A stretch of DNA of 64,000 nt, taken from Sinorhizobium psoraleae. GTDB lineage: Bacteria > Pseudomonadota > Alphaproteobacteria > Rhizobiales > Rhizobiaceae. The notes below the pieces were generated by a model. The model did no database searches. It was not told the DNA's origin and worked only from the letters and a program-made list of their open reading frames with translations. Location of the stretch: the NCBI RefSeq assembly GCF_013283645.1, contig NZ_JABEKV010000004.1, positions 62,001-126,000 on the forward strand, given 5' to 3'. The position numbers were made by a program, and so were the translations under genes. Below are positions 57,466 to 64,000 of this stretch, piece by piece (the stretch's first letter is position 1; each line of letters begins with the position of its first letter).

Positions 57466-57586
57466 GGTCCGGCGCAAGCCGAAATAACAAGGAAGGTACG
57501 TGGAGTTATCCAACGGCTTCCAGGAACAGGAAACCGGAAGGTGCAAGAGGCGCCCGACGGGAACCCTAAACAAGAGGCGTGAACCG

Positions 57587-58273
57587 ATGCGTTCAGGTGT
57601 GATTGCACAGAAGGTGGGAATGACCCGCGTCTACAACGACGCCGGCGAGCATATCCCGGTAACAGTATTGCGGCTGGAGAACTGCCAGGTAGTGGCCCAC
57701 CGCACGGAAGAGAAGAACGGTTATACCGCAGTTCAGCTGGGTGCCGGCCGTTCCAAGGTCAAGAATACGCCGAAGGCCATGCGCGGCCATTTTGCCGCTG
57801 CAAACGTTGAGCCGAAGGCAAAGCTCGTCGAGTTCCGCGTTTCCGCGGACAACATGATCGACATCGGTTCCGAGCTGACGGCCAGCCACTTCGTCGCAGG
57901 GCAGCTCGTCGACGTGACCGGGACGACAATCGGTAAGGGCTTTGCCGGCGCCATCAAGCGTCACAACTTCGGCGGTCTGCGCGCCACCCACGGCGTTTCC
58001 GTATCGCACCGCTCGCATGGTTCTACCGGTTCCAACCAGGATCCGGGCCGTGTTTGGAAGGGCAAGCGCATGGCCGGCCACATGGGCCAGACCCGCGTTA
58101 CCACCCAGAACCTGGAAGTCGTATCGACGGACGAAGACCGTGGCCTGATCCTGGTCAAGGGTGCAGTCCCCGGCTCCAAGGGTGCCTGGATCGTCGTTCG
58201 CGACGCAATCAAGTCAGGCACTCCGGAAAGCGCTCCGCGCCCCGCCGGCGTGCGCGCCGAAGCATCGAAGTAA
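57587..58273 (+). CDS. rplC: 50S ribosomal protein L3
   Basis: 228 aa. '[20 protein letters not shown]' start, '[20 protein letters not shown]' and '[20 protein letters not shown]' (peptidyl-transferase-reaching loop). A longer start at 57500 would add an unconserved tail. 121 bp after rpsJ and 12 bp before rplD. Confidence 0.97.
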   Translation: MRSGVIAQKVGMTRVYNDAGEHIPVTVLRLENCQVVAHRTEEKNGYTAVQLGAGRSKVKNTPKAMRGHFAAANVEPKAKLVEFRVSADNMIDIGSELTASHFVAGQLVDVTGTTIGKGFAGAIKRHNFGGLRATHGVSVSHRSHGSTGSNQDPGRVWKGKRMAGHMGQTRVTTQNLEVVSTDEDRGLILVKGAVPGSKGAWIVVRDAIKSGTPESAPRPAGVRAEASK

Positions 58274-58285
58274 GGGAGCCGAATT

Positions 58286-58906
58286 ATGGATCTCACCGTC
58301 AAAACCCTCGAGGGCAAGGACGCGGGAAAGGTTTCCCTTTCTGACGCCATTTTCGGCCTCGAACCCCGTGAAGACATCATCGCCCGCGTCGTTCGCTGGC
58401 AGCTTGCCAGGAAGCAGCAGGGCACGCACAAGGCAAAGGGCCGCGCAGAAGTTTCGCGCACCGGCGCCAAGATGTACAAGCAGAAGGGTACGGGCCGCGC
58501 CCGCCACCACTCCGCTCGTGCTCCGCAGTTCCGCGGCGGCGGCAAGGCTCATGGCCCGGTTGTCCGCAGCCACGCTCATGACCTTCCGAAGAAGGTCCGT
58601 GCGCTGGGCCTGCGCCATGCTCTGTCGGCCAAGCTGAGGGCTGAAGAGATCATCGTCATCGACGATCTCGTTGCCAAGGAAGCAAAGACGAAGGCTCTCG
58701 CCGGCGTATTCGCGTCGCTCGGCCTCACCAATGCTCTGATCATCGGCGGCGCCGAAATCGAGAGCAACTTCAAGCTCGCCGCCCAGAACATCCCGAACGT
58801 GGACGTTCTGCCGGTTCAGGGCATCAACGTTTACGACATTCTGCGCCGCGGCAAGCTCGTGCTTTCCAAGGCTGCCGTAGAAGCTCTGGAGGAGCGGTTC
58901 AAATGA
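58286..58906 (+). CDS. rplD: 50S ribosomal protein L4
   Basis: 206 aa, exit-tunnel protein; in gammaproteobacteria it represses the S10 operon. The extended loop '[20 protein letters not shown]' carries the macrolide-related region and '[20 protein letters not shown]' is near the C-terminus. Its TGA overlaps the rplW ATG by four bases. Confidence 0.98.
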   Translation: MDLTVKTLEGKDAGKVSLSDAIFGLEPREDIIARVVRWQLARKQQGTHKAKGRAEVSRTGAKMYKQKGTGRARHHSARAPQFRGGGKAHGPVVRSHAHDLPKKVRALGLRHALSAKLRAEEIIVIDDLVAKEAKTKALAGVFASLGLTNALIIGGAEIESNFKLAAQNIPNVDVLPVQGINVYDILRRGKLVLSKAAVEALEERFK

Positions 58907-59196
58907 CGGATCTTCGCCACTACGACGTGATCGTGTCTCCCTCGATCACTGAAAAGTCGACGCTGGTTTCCGAACAGAACCAGGTCGTCTTCAACGTCGC
59001 CAAGGGTGCTTCGAAGCCTGAGATCAAGGCTGCTGTCGAAGCGCTGTTCGGCGTCAAGGTCACGGCCGTGAACACGCTCCTCCGCAAGGGTAAGCTGAAG
59101 CGTTTCCGCGGTTTTGCCGGGAAGCAGAAGGACGTGAAGAAGGCGATCGTTACGCTCGCCGAAGGTCAGTCCATCGACGTCTCCACCGGTCTCTAA
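58903..59196 (+). CDS. rplW: 50S ribosomal protein L23
   Basis: 97 aa at the tunnel exit, docking site for trigger factor and SRP. '[20 protein letters not shown]' and '[19 protein letters not shown]' match. The start overlaps the rplD stop (ATGA), coupling the two. Confidence 0.98.
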   Translation: MTDLRHYDVIVSPSITEKSTLVSEQNQVVFNVAKGASKPEIKAAVEALFGVKVTAVNTLLRKGKLKRFRGFAGKQKDVKKAIVTLAEGQSIDVSTGL

Positions 59197-59239
59197 CGGA
59201 TAGGCCCATTAGGGTAAAAACCCAAAAGGGAACAAGAAA

Positions 59240-60076
59240 ATGGCATTGAAAAGCTTCAATCCGACGACCCCGAGCCAGCGTCAGCTGGTCATCGTAGACC
59301 GGGCCGGCCTCTACAAGGGCAAGCCGGTCAAGGCGTTGACCGAGGGCCTGTCCTCCAAGGGCGGTCGCAACAATCTGGGCCGCATCACCGTCCGCTTCCA
59401 GGGCGGTGGTCACAAGCGGTCCTACCGTCTGGTCGACTTCAAGCGTCGCAAGTTCGACGTCGAAGGTACGGTCGAGCGTCTGGAATACGACCCGAACCGC
59501 ACCGCCTTCATCGCGCTCGTCAACTATGCCGACGGCGAACAGGCCTACATCCTGGCGCCGCAGCGCCTGGCTGCCGGCGACAAGATCGTCGCTTCGGACA
59601 AGGCGGTTGACGTCAAGCCGGGCAACGCGATGCCGCTGCAGTTCATCCCGGTCGGCTCGATCATCCACAATGTGGAAATGAAGCCGGGCAAGGGTGGCCA
59701 GATCGCTCGCTCCGCCGGCACCTATGCGCAGCTCGTCGGCCGCGACCAGGGCATGGCGATCCTTCGCCTGAACTCGGGCGAGCAGCGCCTGGTGCATGGC
59801 TCTTGCCTTGCATCGATCGGTGCTGTATCGAACCCCGATCACGGCAACATCAATGATGGTAAGGCTGGTCGTTCGCGTTGGCGCGGCAAGCGCCCGCACG
59901 TTCGCGGTGTCGTCATGAACCCGGTTGACCACCCGCACGGCGGTGGTGAAGGCCGCACATCCGGCGGTCGTCACCCGGTTACGCCTTGGGGTAAGCCGAC
60001 GAAGGGCAAGCGCACGCGCTCCAACAAGTCGACCGACAAGTTCATCATGCGCTCGCGTCACCAGCGCAAGAAGTAA
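59240..60076 (+). CDS. rplB: 50S ribosomal protein L2
   Basis: 278 aa. '[20 protein letters not shown]', the OB and SH3-like domains, and the C-terminal '[20 protein letters not shown]' with the conserved His needed at the peptidyl-transferase centre. AAAAGGGAAC upstream. Confidence 0.99.
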   Translation: MALKSFNPTTPSQRQLVIVDRAGLYKGKPVKALTEGLSSKGGRNNLGRITVRFQGGGHKRSYRLVDFKRRKFDVEGTVERLEYDPNRTAFIALVNYADGEQAYILAPQRLAAGDKIVASDKAVDVKPGNAMPLQFIPVGSIIHNVEMKPGKGGQIARSAGTYAQLVGRDQGMAILRLNSGEQRLVHGSCLASIGAVSNPDHGNINDGKAGRSRWRGKRPHVRGVVMNPVDHPHGGGEGRTSGGRHPVTPWGKPTKGKRTRSNKSTDKFIMRSRHQRKK

Positions 60077-60091
60077 GAGAGGAAGTCTCAA

Positions 60092-60370
60092 GTGGCTCGT
60101 TCAGTATGGAAAGGTCCGTTTGTTGACGGCTATCTTCTCAAGAAGGCTGAGAAGGTTCGCGACGGCGGTCGTAACGAAGTGATCAAGATGTGGAGCCGTC
60201 GCTCCACGATCCTTCCGCAGTTCGTCGGTCTGACCTTCGGCGTCTACAACGGCAACAAGCATGTTCCCGTCTCCGTGACCGAGGAAATGGTCGGTCACAA
60301 GTTCGGTGAATTCGCTCCGACGCGGACCTACTATGGTCATGGCGCGGACAAGAAAGCGAAAAGGAAGTAA
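60092..60370 (+). CDS. rpsS: 30S ribosomal protein S19
   Basis: 92 aa starting at GTG (60092) with AGAGGAAG upstream. '[20 protein letters not shown]' and '[20 protein letters not shown]' match. Head of the 30S subunit, pairs with S13. Confidence 0.98.
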   Translation: MARSVWKGPFVDGYLLKKAEKVRDGGRNEVIKMWSRRSTILPQFVGLTFGVYNGNKHVPVSVTEEMVGHKFGEFAPTRTYYGHGADKKAKRK

Positions 60371-60372
60371 CA

Positions 60373-60762
60373 ATGGGCAAGGCAAAAGCCGAACGCCGGC
60401 TGAAGGATAATGAGGCGCAGGCAGTTGCGCGCACGATCCGTGTCAGCCCCCAGAAGCTCAACCTCGTTGCCGCGATGATCCGTGGCAAGAAGGTTGATCG
60501 AGCTCTGGCCGAACTCGAGTTCTCGCGCAAGCGCATAGCAGATACCGTCAAAAAGACGCTTGAATCTGCAATCGCAAACGCTGAGAACAACCACGATCTC
60601 GACGTTGATTCGCTCATCGTCGCGGAAGCTTTCGTTGGCAAGTCGATCGTGATGAAGCGCTTCCACGCTCGTGGTCGCGGCCGTGCATCGCGTATTGAAA
60701 AGCCGTTCGCTCACTTGACGATCGTTGTTCGTGAAGTGGAAGCCAAAGGGGAGGCCGCATAA
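60373..60762 (+). CDS. rplV: 50S ribosomal protein L22
   Basis: 129 aa, lines the exit tunnel. '[20 protein letters not shown]' and the beta-hairpin '[20 protein letters not shown]' are intact. Its TAA shares a base with the rpsC ATG (TAATG). Confidence 0.98.
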   Translation: MGKAKAERRLKDNEAQAVARTIRVSPQKLNLVAAMIRGKKVDRALAELEFSRKRIADTVKKTLESAIANAENNHDLDVDSLIVAEAFVGKSIVMKRFHARGRGRASRIEKPFAHLTIVVREVEAKGEAA

Positions 60763-61475
60763 TGGGCCAGAAGATTAATCCGATCGGTTTCCGTCTCGGC
60801 ATCAACCGGACCTGGGACAGCCGTTGGTTTGCGGACAACGCTGAATACGGTCAGCTTCTTCACGAAGACCTAAAGATCCGTGCATACCTGATGGAAGAGC
60901 TGAAGGCTGCCGGTATCGCCAAGGTCGTGATCGAGCGCCCGCACAAGAAGTGCCGTGTGACGATCCACTCCGCACGCCCGGGCCTGATCATCGGCAAGAA
61001 GGGCGCCGACATCGAAAAGCTGCGCAAGAAGCTTTCCGAGATGACCAATTCCGAAACGCACCTCAACATCGTCGAAGTGCGCAAGCCGGAAGTCGACGCG
61101 ACCCTCGTTGCCCAGTCGATCGCTCAGCAGCTCGAGCGCCGCGTAGCATTCCGCCGTGCGATGAAGCGTGCTGTTCAGTCGGCCATGCGTCTTGGCGCCG
61201 AAGGCATCAAGATCACCTGTGCGGGCCGCCTCGGCGGTGCCGAAATCGCTCGTACCGAATGGTATCGTGAAGGCCGCGTTCCGCTGCACACGCTGCGCGC
61301 CGACATCGATTACGGCACGGCAGAAGCTGAAACCGCTTTTGGTATCTGCGGTATCAAGGTCTGGATCTTCAAGGGTGAAATCCTCGAGCACGATCCGATG
61401 GCCTCGGAGCGCCGCGCGACCGAGAGTGACAACCAAGGCGGTGGCGGCAGGGACCGTCGTCGTGAAAACGCGTAA
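60762..61475 (+). CDS. rpsC: 30S ribosomal protein S3
   Basis: 237 aa with a KH domain ('[20 protein letters not shown]') and C-terminal '[20 protein letters not shown]'. It takes part in mRNA entry and helicase activity. One-base overlap with rplV. A charged tail '[14 protein letters not shown]' ends the protein. Confidence 0.98.
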   Translation: MGQKINPIGFRLGINRTWDSRWFADNAEYGQLLHEDLKIRAYLMEELKAAGIAKVVIERPHKKCRVTIHSARPGLIIGKKGADIEKLRKKLSEMTNSETHLNIVEVRKPEVDATLVAQSIAQQLERRVAFRRAMKRAVQSAMRLGAEGIKITCAGRLGGAEIARTEWYREGRVPLHTLRADIDYGTAEAETAFGICGIKVWIFKGEILEHDPMASERRATESDNQGGGGRDRRRENA

Positions 61476-61513
61476 CATTCGCGCGTGGCAGCCAATATCG
61501 GAGAAGTAAAAAA

Positions 61514-61927
61514 ATGTTGCAGCCAAAGCGTACGAAGTATCGCAAGCAGTTCAAGGGCCGCATCAAGGGCGTCGCCAAGGGCGGTTCTGATCTCGCCTTC
61601 GGCGAATTCGGCCTGAAGGCTCAGGAGCCGAACCGCGTCAACGCCCGTGAGATCGAAGCGGCTCGCCGCGCGATCACCCGCCACATGAAGCGCGCCGGCC
61701 GCGTTTGGATCCGCGTGTTCCCGGACGTTCCGGTCACCGCCAAGCCGACCGAAGTCCGCATGGGTAAGGGTAAGGGTTCCGTGGAATACTGGGCATGCAA
61801 GGTCAAGCCCGGTCGTATGATGTTCGAGATCGATGGTGTCAGCGAAGAACTCGCCCGTGAGGCACTTCGTCTTGGCGCTGCCAAGCTCTCTGTCAAGACG
61901 CGCTTCGTGCAGCGTATCGCAGAGTAA
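61514..61927 (+). CDS. rplP: 50S ribosomal protein L16
   Basis: 137 aa. '[19 protein letters not shown]', '[20 protein letters not shown]' and '[20 protein letters not shown]'. Organises the A-site tRNA region. GGAGAAG upstream. Confidence 0.98.
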   Translation: MLQPKRTKYRKQFKGRIKGVAKGGSDLAFGEFGLKAQEPNRVNAREIEAARRAITRHMKRAGRVWIRVFPDVPVTAKPTEVRMGKGKGSVEYWACKVKPGRMMFEIDGVSEELAREALRLGAAKLSVKTRFVQRIAE

Positions 61928-61939
61928 GGAGTGAAGCTC

Positions 61940-62140
61940 ATGAAAGCCGCAGATGTTCGCGCTCTGAGCGCCGATCAACTCAACGAAGAGCTTGCCAAGC
62001 TGAAGAAGGAGCAGTTCAACCTGCGCTTCCAGAAGGCAACAGGCCAGCTCGAGAAGTCTTCGCGTGTTAACGAGGTCCGCAAGGACATCGCACGCATCAA
62101 AACAATTGCCCGCCAGAAGGCGGCAGAAGCCAAGGCCTAA
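61940..62140 (+). CDS. rpmC: 50S ribosomal protein L29
   Basis: 66 aa, two-helix protein near the tunnel exit: '[20 protein letters not shown]' and '[20 protein letters not shown]'. The ATG at 61940 has AAGGAG eight bases upstream; the GTG at 61931 overlaps that site and is unlikely. Confidence 0.97.
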   Translation: MKAADVRALSADQLNEELAKLKKEQFNLRFQKATGQLEKSSRVNEVRKDIARIKTIARQKAAEAKA

Positions 62141-62152
62141 GGACCAGAAAAT

Positions 62153-62389
62153 ATGCCGAAACGCATTCTGCAGGGCACCGTCGTCAGCGACAAGAACGAC
62201 AAGACCATCGTCGTCAGGGTCGAGCGCCGCTTTGCGCACCCGATCCTTCAGAAGACCGTCCGTCGTTCCAAGAAGTACAAGGCCCACGACGAAAACAACC
62301 AGTACAAGGTCGGTGATGTCGTTTCCATTGAGGAATGCGCGCCGATCTCGAAGGATAAGCGCTGGACGGTGGTTTCCGCCCAGGCTTGA
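62153..62389 (+). CDS. rpsQ: 30S ribosomal protein S17
   Basis: 78 aa OB-fold protein: '[20 protein letters not shown]' and '[20 protein letters not shown]'. Last gene of the S10 group; 178 bp follow before rplN. Confidence 0.98.
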   Translation: MPKRILQGTVVSDKNDKTIVVRVERRFAHPILQKTVRRSKKYKAHDENNQYKVGDVVSIEECAPISKDKRWTVVSAQA

Positions 62390-62406
62390 TTTCTGCAGGT
62401 TTTACC

Positions 62407-62489
62407 CCCGAGACCCTTGCGTCTCGGGCAAATATCTGTATGAAGCACGCAATTAAAGCTGAGGAACGCTCGAGTCCGGGCGTTCTTTT
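62407..62489 (+). terminator. Two hairpins at the S10/spc boundary
   Basis: CCCGAGAC-CCTTGC-GTCTCGGG (62407-62428) has no T-run. GAACGC (62464-62469) with GCGTTC (62480-62485) is followed by TTTTGCTTT. They lie in the 178-bp rpsQ-rplN gap, where E. coli also separates S10 and spc transcription. Confidence 0.6.
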
Positions 62490-62567
62490 GCTTTGAGATG
62501 AGCAAAATAAGCCGGGCGAGGGGGTTTCGACCCAACCGGCCTGGTAACAACAAGAAGGCGACCTGAC

Positions 62568-62936
62568 ATGATTCAGATGCAAACAAACCTCGACGTGGCG
62601 GATAATTCCGGCGCACGTCGTGTCATGTGCATCAAGGTGCTGGGCGGCTCCAAGCGCAAGTATGCGTCGATCGGCGACATCATTGTCGTTTCGATCAAGG
62701 AAGCCATTCCGCGCGGCCGCGTGAAGAAGGGTGACGTCATGAAGGCTGTTGTCGTTCGCACTGCGAAGGACATCCGCCGTCCGGATGGCAGCGTCATTCG
62801 TTTCGACACCAACGCAGCCGTTCTTATCGATAACAAGAAAGAGCCGATCGGCACCCGTATCTTCGGACCGGTTCCGCGCGAACTTCGCGCCAAGAACCAC
62901 ATGAAGATCATCTCGCTGGCTCCGGAAGTACTCTAA
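62568..62936 (+). CDS. rplN: 50S ribosomal protein L14
   Basis: 122 aa. '[20 protein letters not shown]', '[20 protein letters not shown]' and '[20 protein letters not shown]'. Forms inter-subunit bridge B8. First gene of the spc group. Confidence 0.98.
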   Translation: MIQMQTNLDVADNSGARRVMCIKVLGGSKRKYASIGDIIVVSIKEAIPRGRVKKGDVMKAVVVRTAKDIRRPDGSVIRFDTNAAVLIDNKKEPIGTRIFGPVPRELRAKNHMKIISLAPEVL

Positions 62937-62950
62937 GGGAGCGTTGAGAG

Positions 62951-63262
62951 ATGCAGAAGATTCGCAAAGGCGACAAGGTTGTCGTTCTCACCGGTAAGGA
63001 CAAGGGCCGTACCGGCGAGGTAATTCAGGTCATGCCGAAGGAAGACCGGGCTGTCGTGCGTGGCGTCAACATGGTGAAGCGTCACCAGCGCCAGACCCAG
63101 AGCCAGGAAGCGGGCATCATCAACAAGGAAGCCCCGATCCATCTTTCGAACATCGCGGTCGCCGATCCGAAGGACGGCAAGCCGACCCGCGTCGGCTTCA
63201 AGATCGAAGGTGACAAGAAGGTCCGCGTGGCCAAGCGTTCGGGAGTAGTGATCGATGGCTAA
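62951..63262 (+). CDS. rplX: 50S ribosomal protein L24
   Basis: 103 aa with an N-terminal KOW motif ('[20 protein letters not shown]'), an assembly initiator protein. It overlaps rplE by eight bases. Confidence 0.98.
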   Translation: MQKIRKGDKVVVLTGKDKGRTGEVIQVMPKEDRAVVRGVNMVKRHQRQTQSQEAGIINKEAPIHLSNIAVADPKDGKPTRVGFKIEGDKKVRVAKRSGVVIDG

Positions 63263-63812
63263 GACCGCTTATGAGCCGCGGCTCAAGAAGGAATATGTAG
63301 AGCGCATCCGCAAGGCGATGCAGGAGAAGTTCTCCTACGTCAACGAAATGCAGATCCCGCGTCTCGACAAGATCGTTATCAACATGGGTGTTGGCGAAGC
63401 GACCGGCGATTCCAAGAAGCCGACCGTTGCAGCTGCCGACCTCGCTGCGATTGCTGGCCAGAAGCCGGTGATCACCCGCGCTCGCACTTCCATCGCTGGC
63501 TTCAAGCTGCGCGAAGGCATGCCGATTGGTGCCAAGGTTACCCTGCGCGGCGTTCGGATGTATGAGTTCCTGGATCGTCTCATCAACATCGCTCTTCCGC
63601 GTGTTCGAGACTTTCGTGGCCTCAATCCGAAGTCCTTCGATGGTCGTGGCAATTTCGCCATGGGCATCAAGGAGCACATTGTGTTCCCTGAGATCAACTA
63701 CGACAAGGTTGATCAGATGTGGGGCATGGACATCATCGTTTGCACGACGGCAACTAACGACGACGAAGCTCGCGCTCTGCTCGCAGAGTTCAACTTCCCG
63801 TTCCGTCAGTAG
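63255..63812 (+). CDS. rplE: 50S ribosomal protein L5
   Basis: 185 aa, 5S rRNA binder in the central protuberance: '[20 protein letters not shown]'-type block, '[20 protein letters not shown]' and '[20 protein letters not shown]'. Start at 63255 lies inside the end of rplX (8-bp overlap), so translation is coupled. Confidence 0.98.
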   Translation: MAKTAYEPRLKKEYVERIRKAMQEKFSYVNEMQIPRLDKIVINMGVGEATGDSKKPTVAAADLAAIAGQKPVITRARTSIAGFKLREGMPIGAKVTLRGVRMYEFLDRLINIALPRVRDFRGLNPKSFDGRGNFAMGIKEHIVFPEINYDKVDQMWGMDIIVCTTATNDDEARALLAEFNFPFRQ

Positions 63813-63846
63813 TCCGTAACGACAAGCGTAAAGAAGGATAACTGTT

Positions 63847-64000
63847 ATGGCGAAAACGAGCGCAGTTGAAAAGAACAAGCGCCGCCGCAAACTGGTTGCC
63901 GGACAAGCCGCTAAGCGTGCGGCCCTCAAGGCAATCATCATGAACCAGTCTCTGCCGATCGAAGAGCGGTTCAAGGCAACCCTCAAGCTGGCAGAACTGC
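63847..64000 (+). CDS. rpsN: 30S ribosomal protein S14, 3' end outside window
   Basis: The first 51 residues are visible: MAKTSAVEKNKRRRKLVAGQ and 'AIIMNQSLPIEERFKATLKL'. The N-terminus and the helical region before residue 51 are of the longer, zinc-free S14 type, as usual in alphaproteobacteria; the diagnostic C-terminal part is not in the window. AGAAGGATAACTGTT precedes the ATG. Confidence 0.95.
   Translation, partial: MAKTSAVEKNKRRRKLVAGQAAKRAALKAIIMNQSLPIEERFKATLKLAEL

Overview
The window is a GC-rich chromosomal segment from an alphaproteobacterium of the Rhizobiaceae, most likely Sinorhizobium/Ensifer and close to S. meliloti. The supports are: protein sequences that read as rhizobial orthologues; an NDUFA12-type complex I subunit gene beside a DUF2155 gene; an RNase E with an acidic insertion inside its S1 domain; promoters of the TTGACA/CTTGAC-N17-TATA type; and about 105-bp double-palindrome intergenic repeats resembling the RIME elements described from rhizobia. 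No plasmid, phage, transposase or CRISPR signature was found. The species is an inference from remembered sequences, not from a search.

Layout. 1-5.1 kb: pyrB and a pyrC-like gene on the minus strand (the pyrC-like gene runs off the left edge), an AidB-like acyl-CoA dehydrogenase and a converging AEC-family transporter. 5.1-14.7 kb: two tiny membrane proteins, ruvX, a UPF0173 hydrolase, gatC-gatA, a frameshifted acetyltransferase, a GGDEF protein whose 5' end looks frameshifted, a YjhX-like protein, a DUF1294 protein, gatB and two acetyltransferases. The gatCAB genes together make the tRNA-dependent amidotransferase. 14.7-21.4 kb: the NDUFA12-like gene, a DUF2155 gene, a minus-strand block of dsbA-like, aroQ, accB, accC and aat, and a class I aminotransferase. 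21.5-31.8 kb: rne (minus) with a long leader, a cell-wall amidase and PBP1a in tandem, prfB with a programmed frameshift, a small secreted protein and NAD kinase.

32-39.3 kb: tRNA-Thr, a divergent LysR/azoR pair sharing a palindromic operator candidate, a small exported protein, an rlmB-like methylase, tRNA-Tyr and tRNA-Gly, the first tuf, an exported beta-rich protein, an NAD-dependent epimerase and tRNA-Trp. 39.4-64 kb: the core information-processing cluster on the plus strand: secE, nusG, rplK, rplA, rplJ, rplL, rpoB, rpoC; then, after a terminator and one small minus-strand gene, rpsL, rpsG, fusA, the second tuf; then the S10 and spc genes rpsJ to rpsN (cut by the right edge).

The second half is ordinary housekeeping sequence. 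I do not see a previously undescribed system. The points most worth a second look are the dihydroorotase-like protein that has lost its metal ligands, two apparent frameshifts within 700 bp of each other, two tuf genes that look identical inside the ORF but unrelated outside it, the repeat elements abutting ribosome binding sites, the palindrome over the gatC -35, and the structured leaders before rne, rplJ and rpsL.
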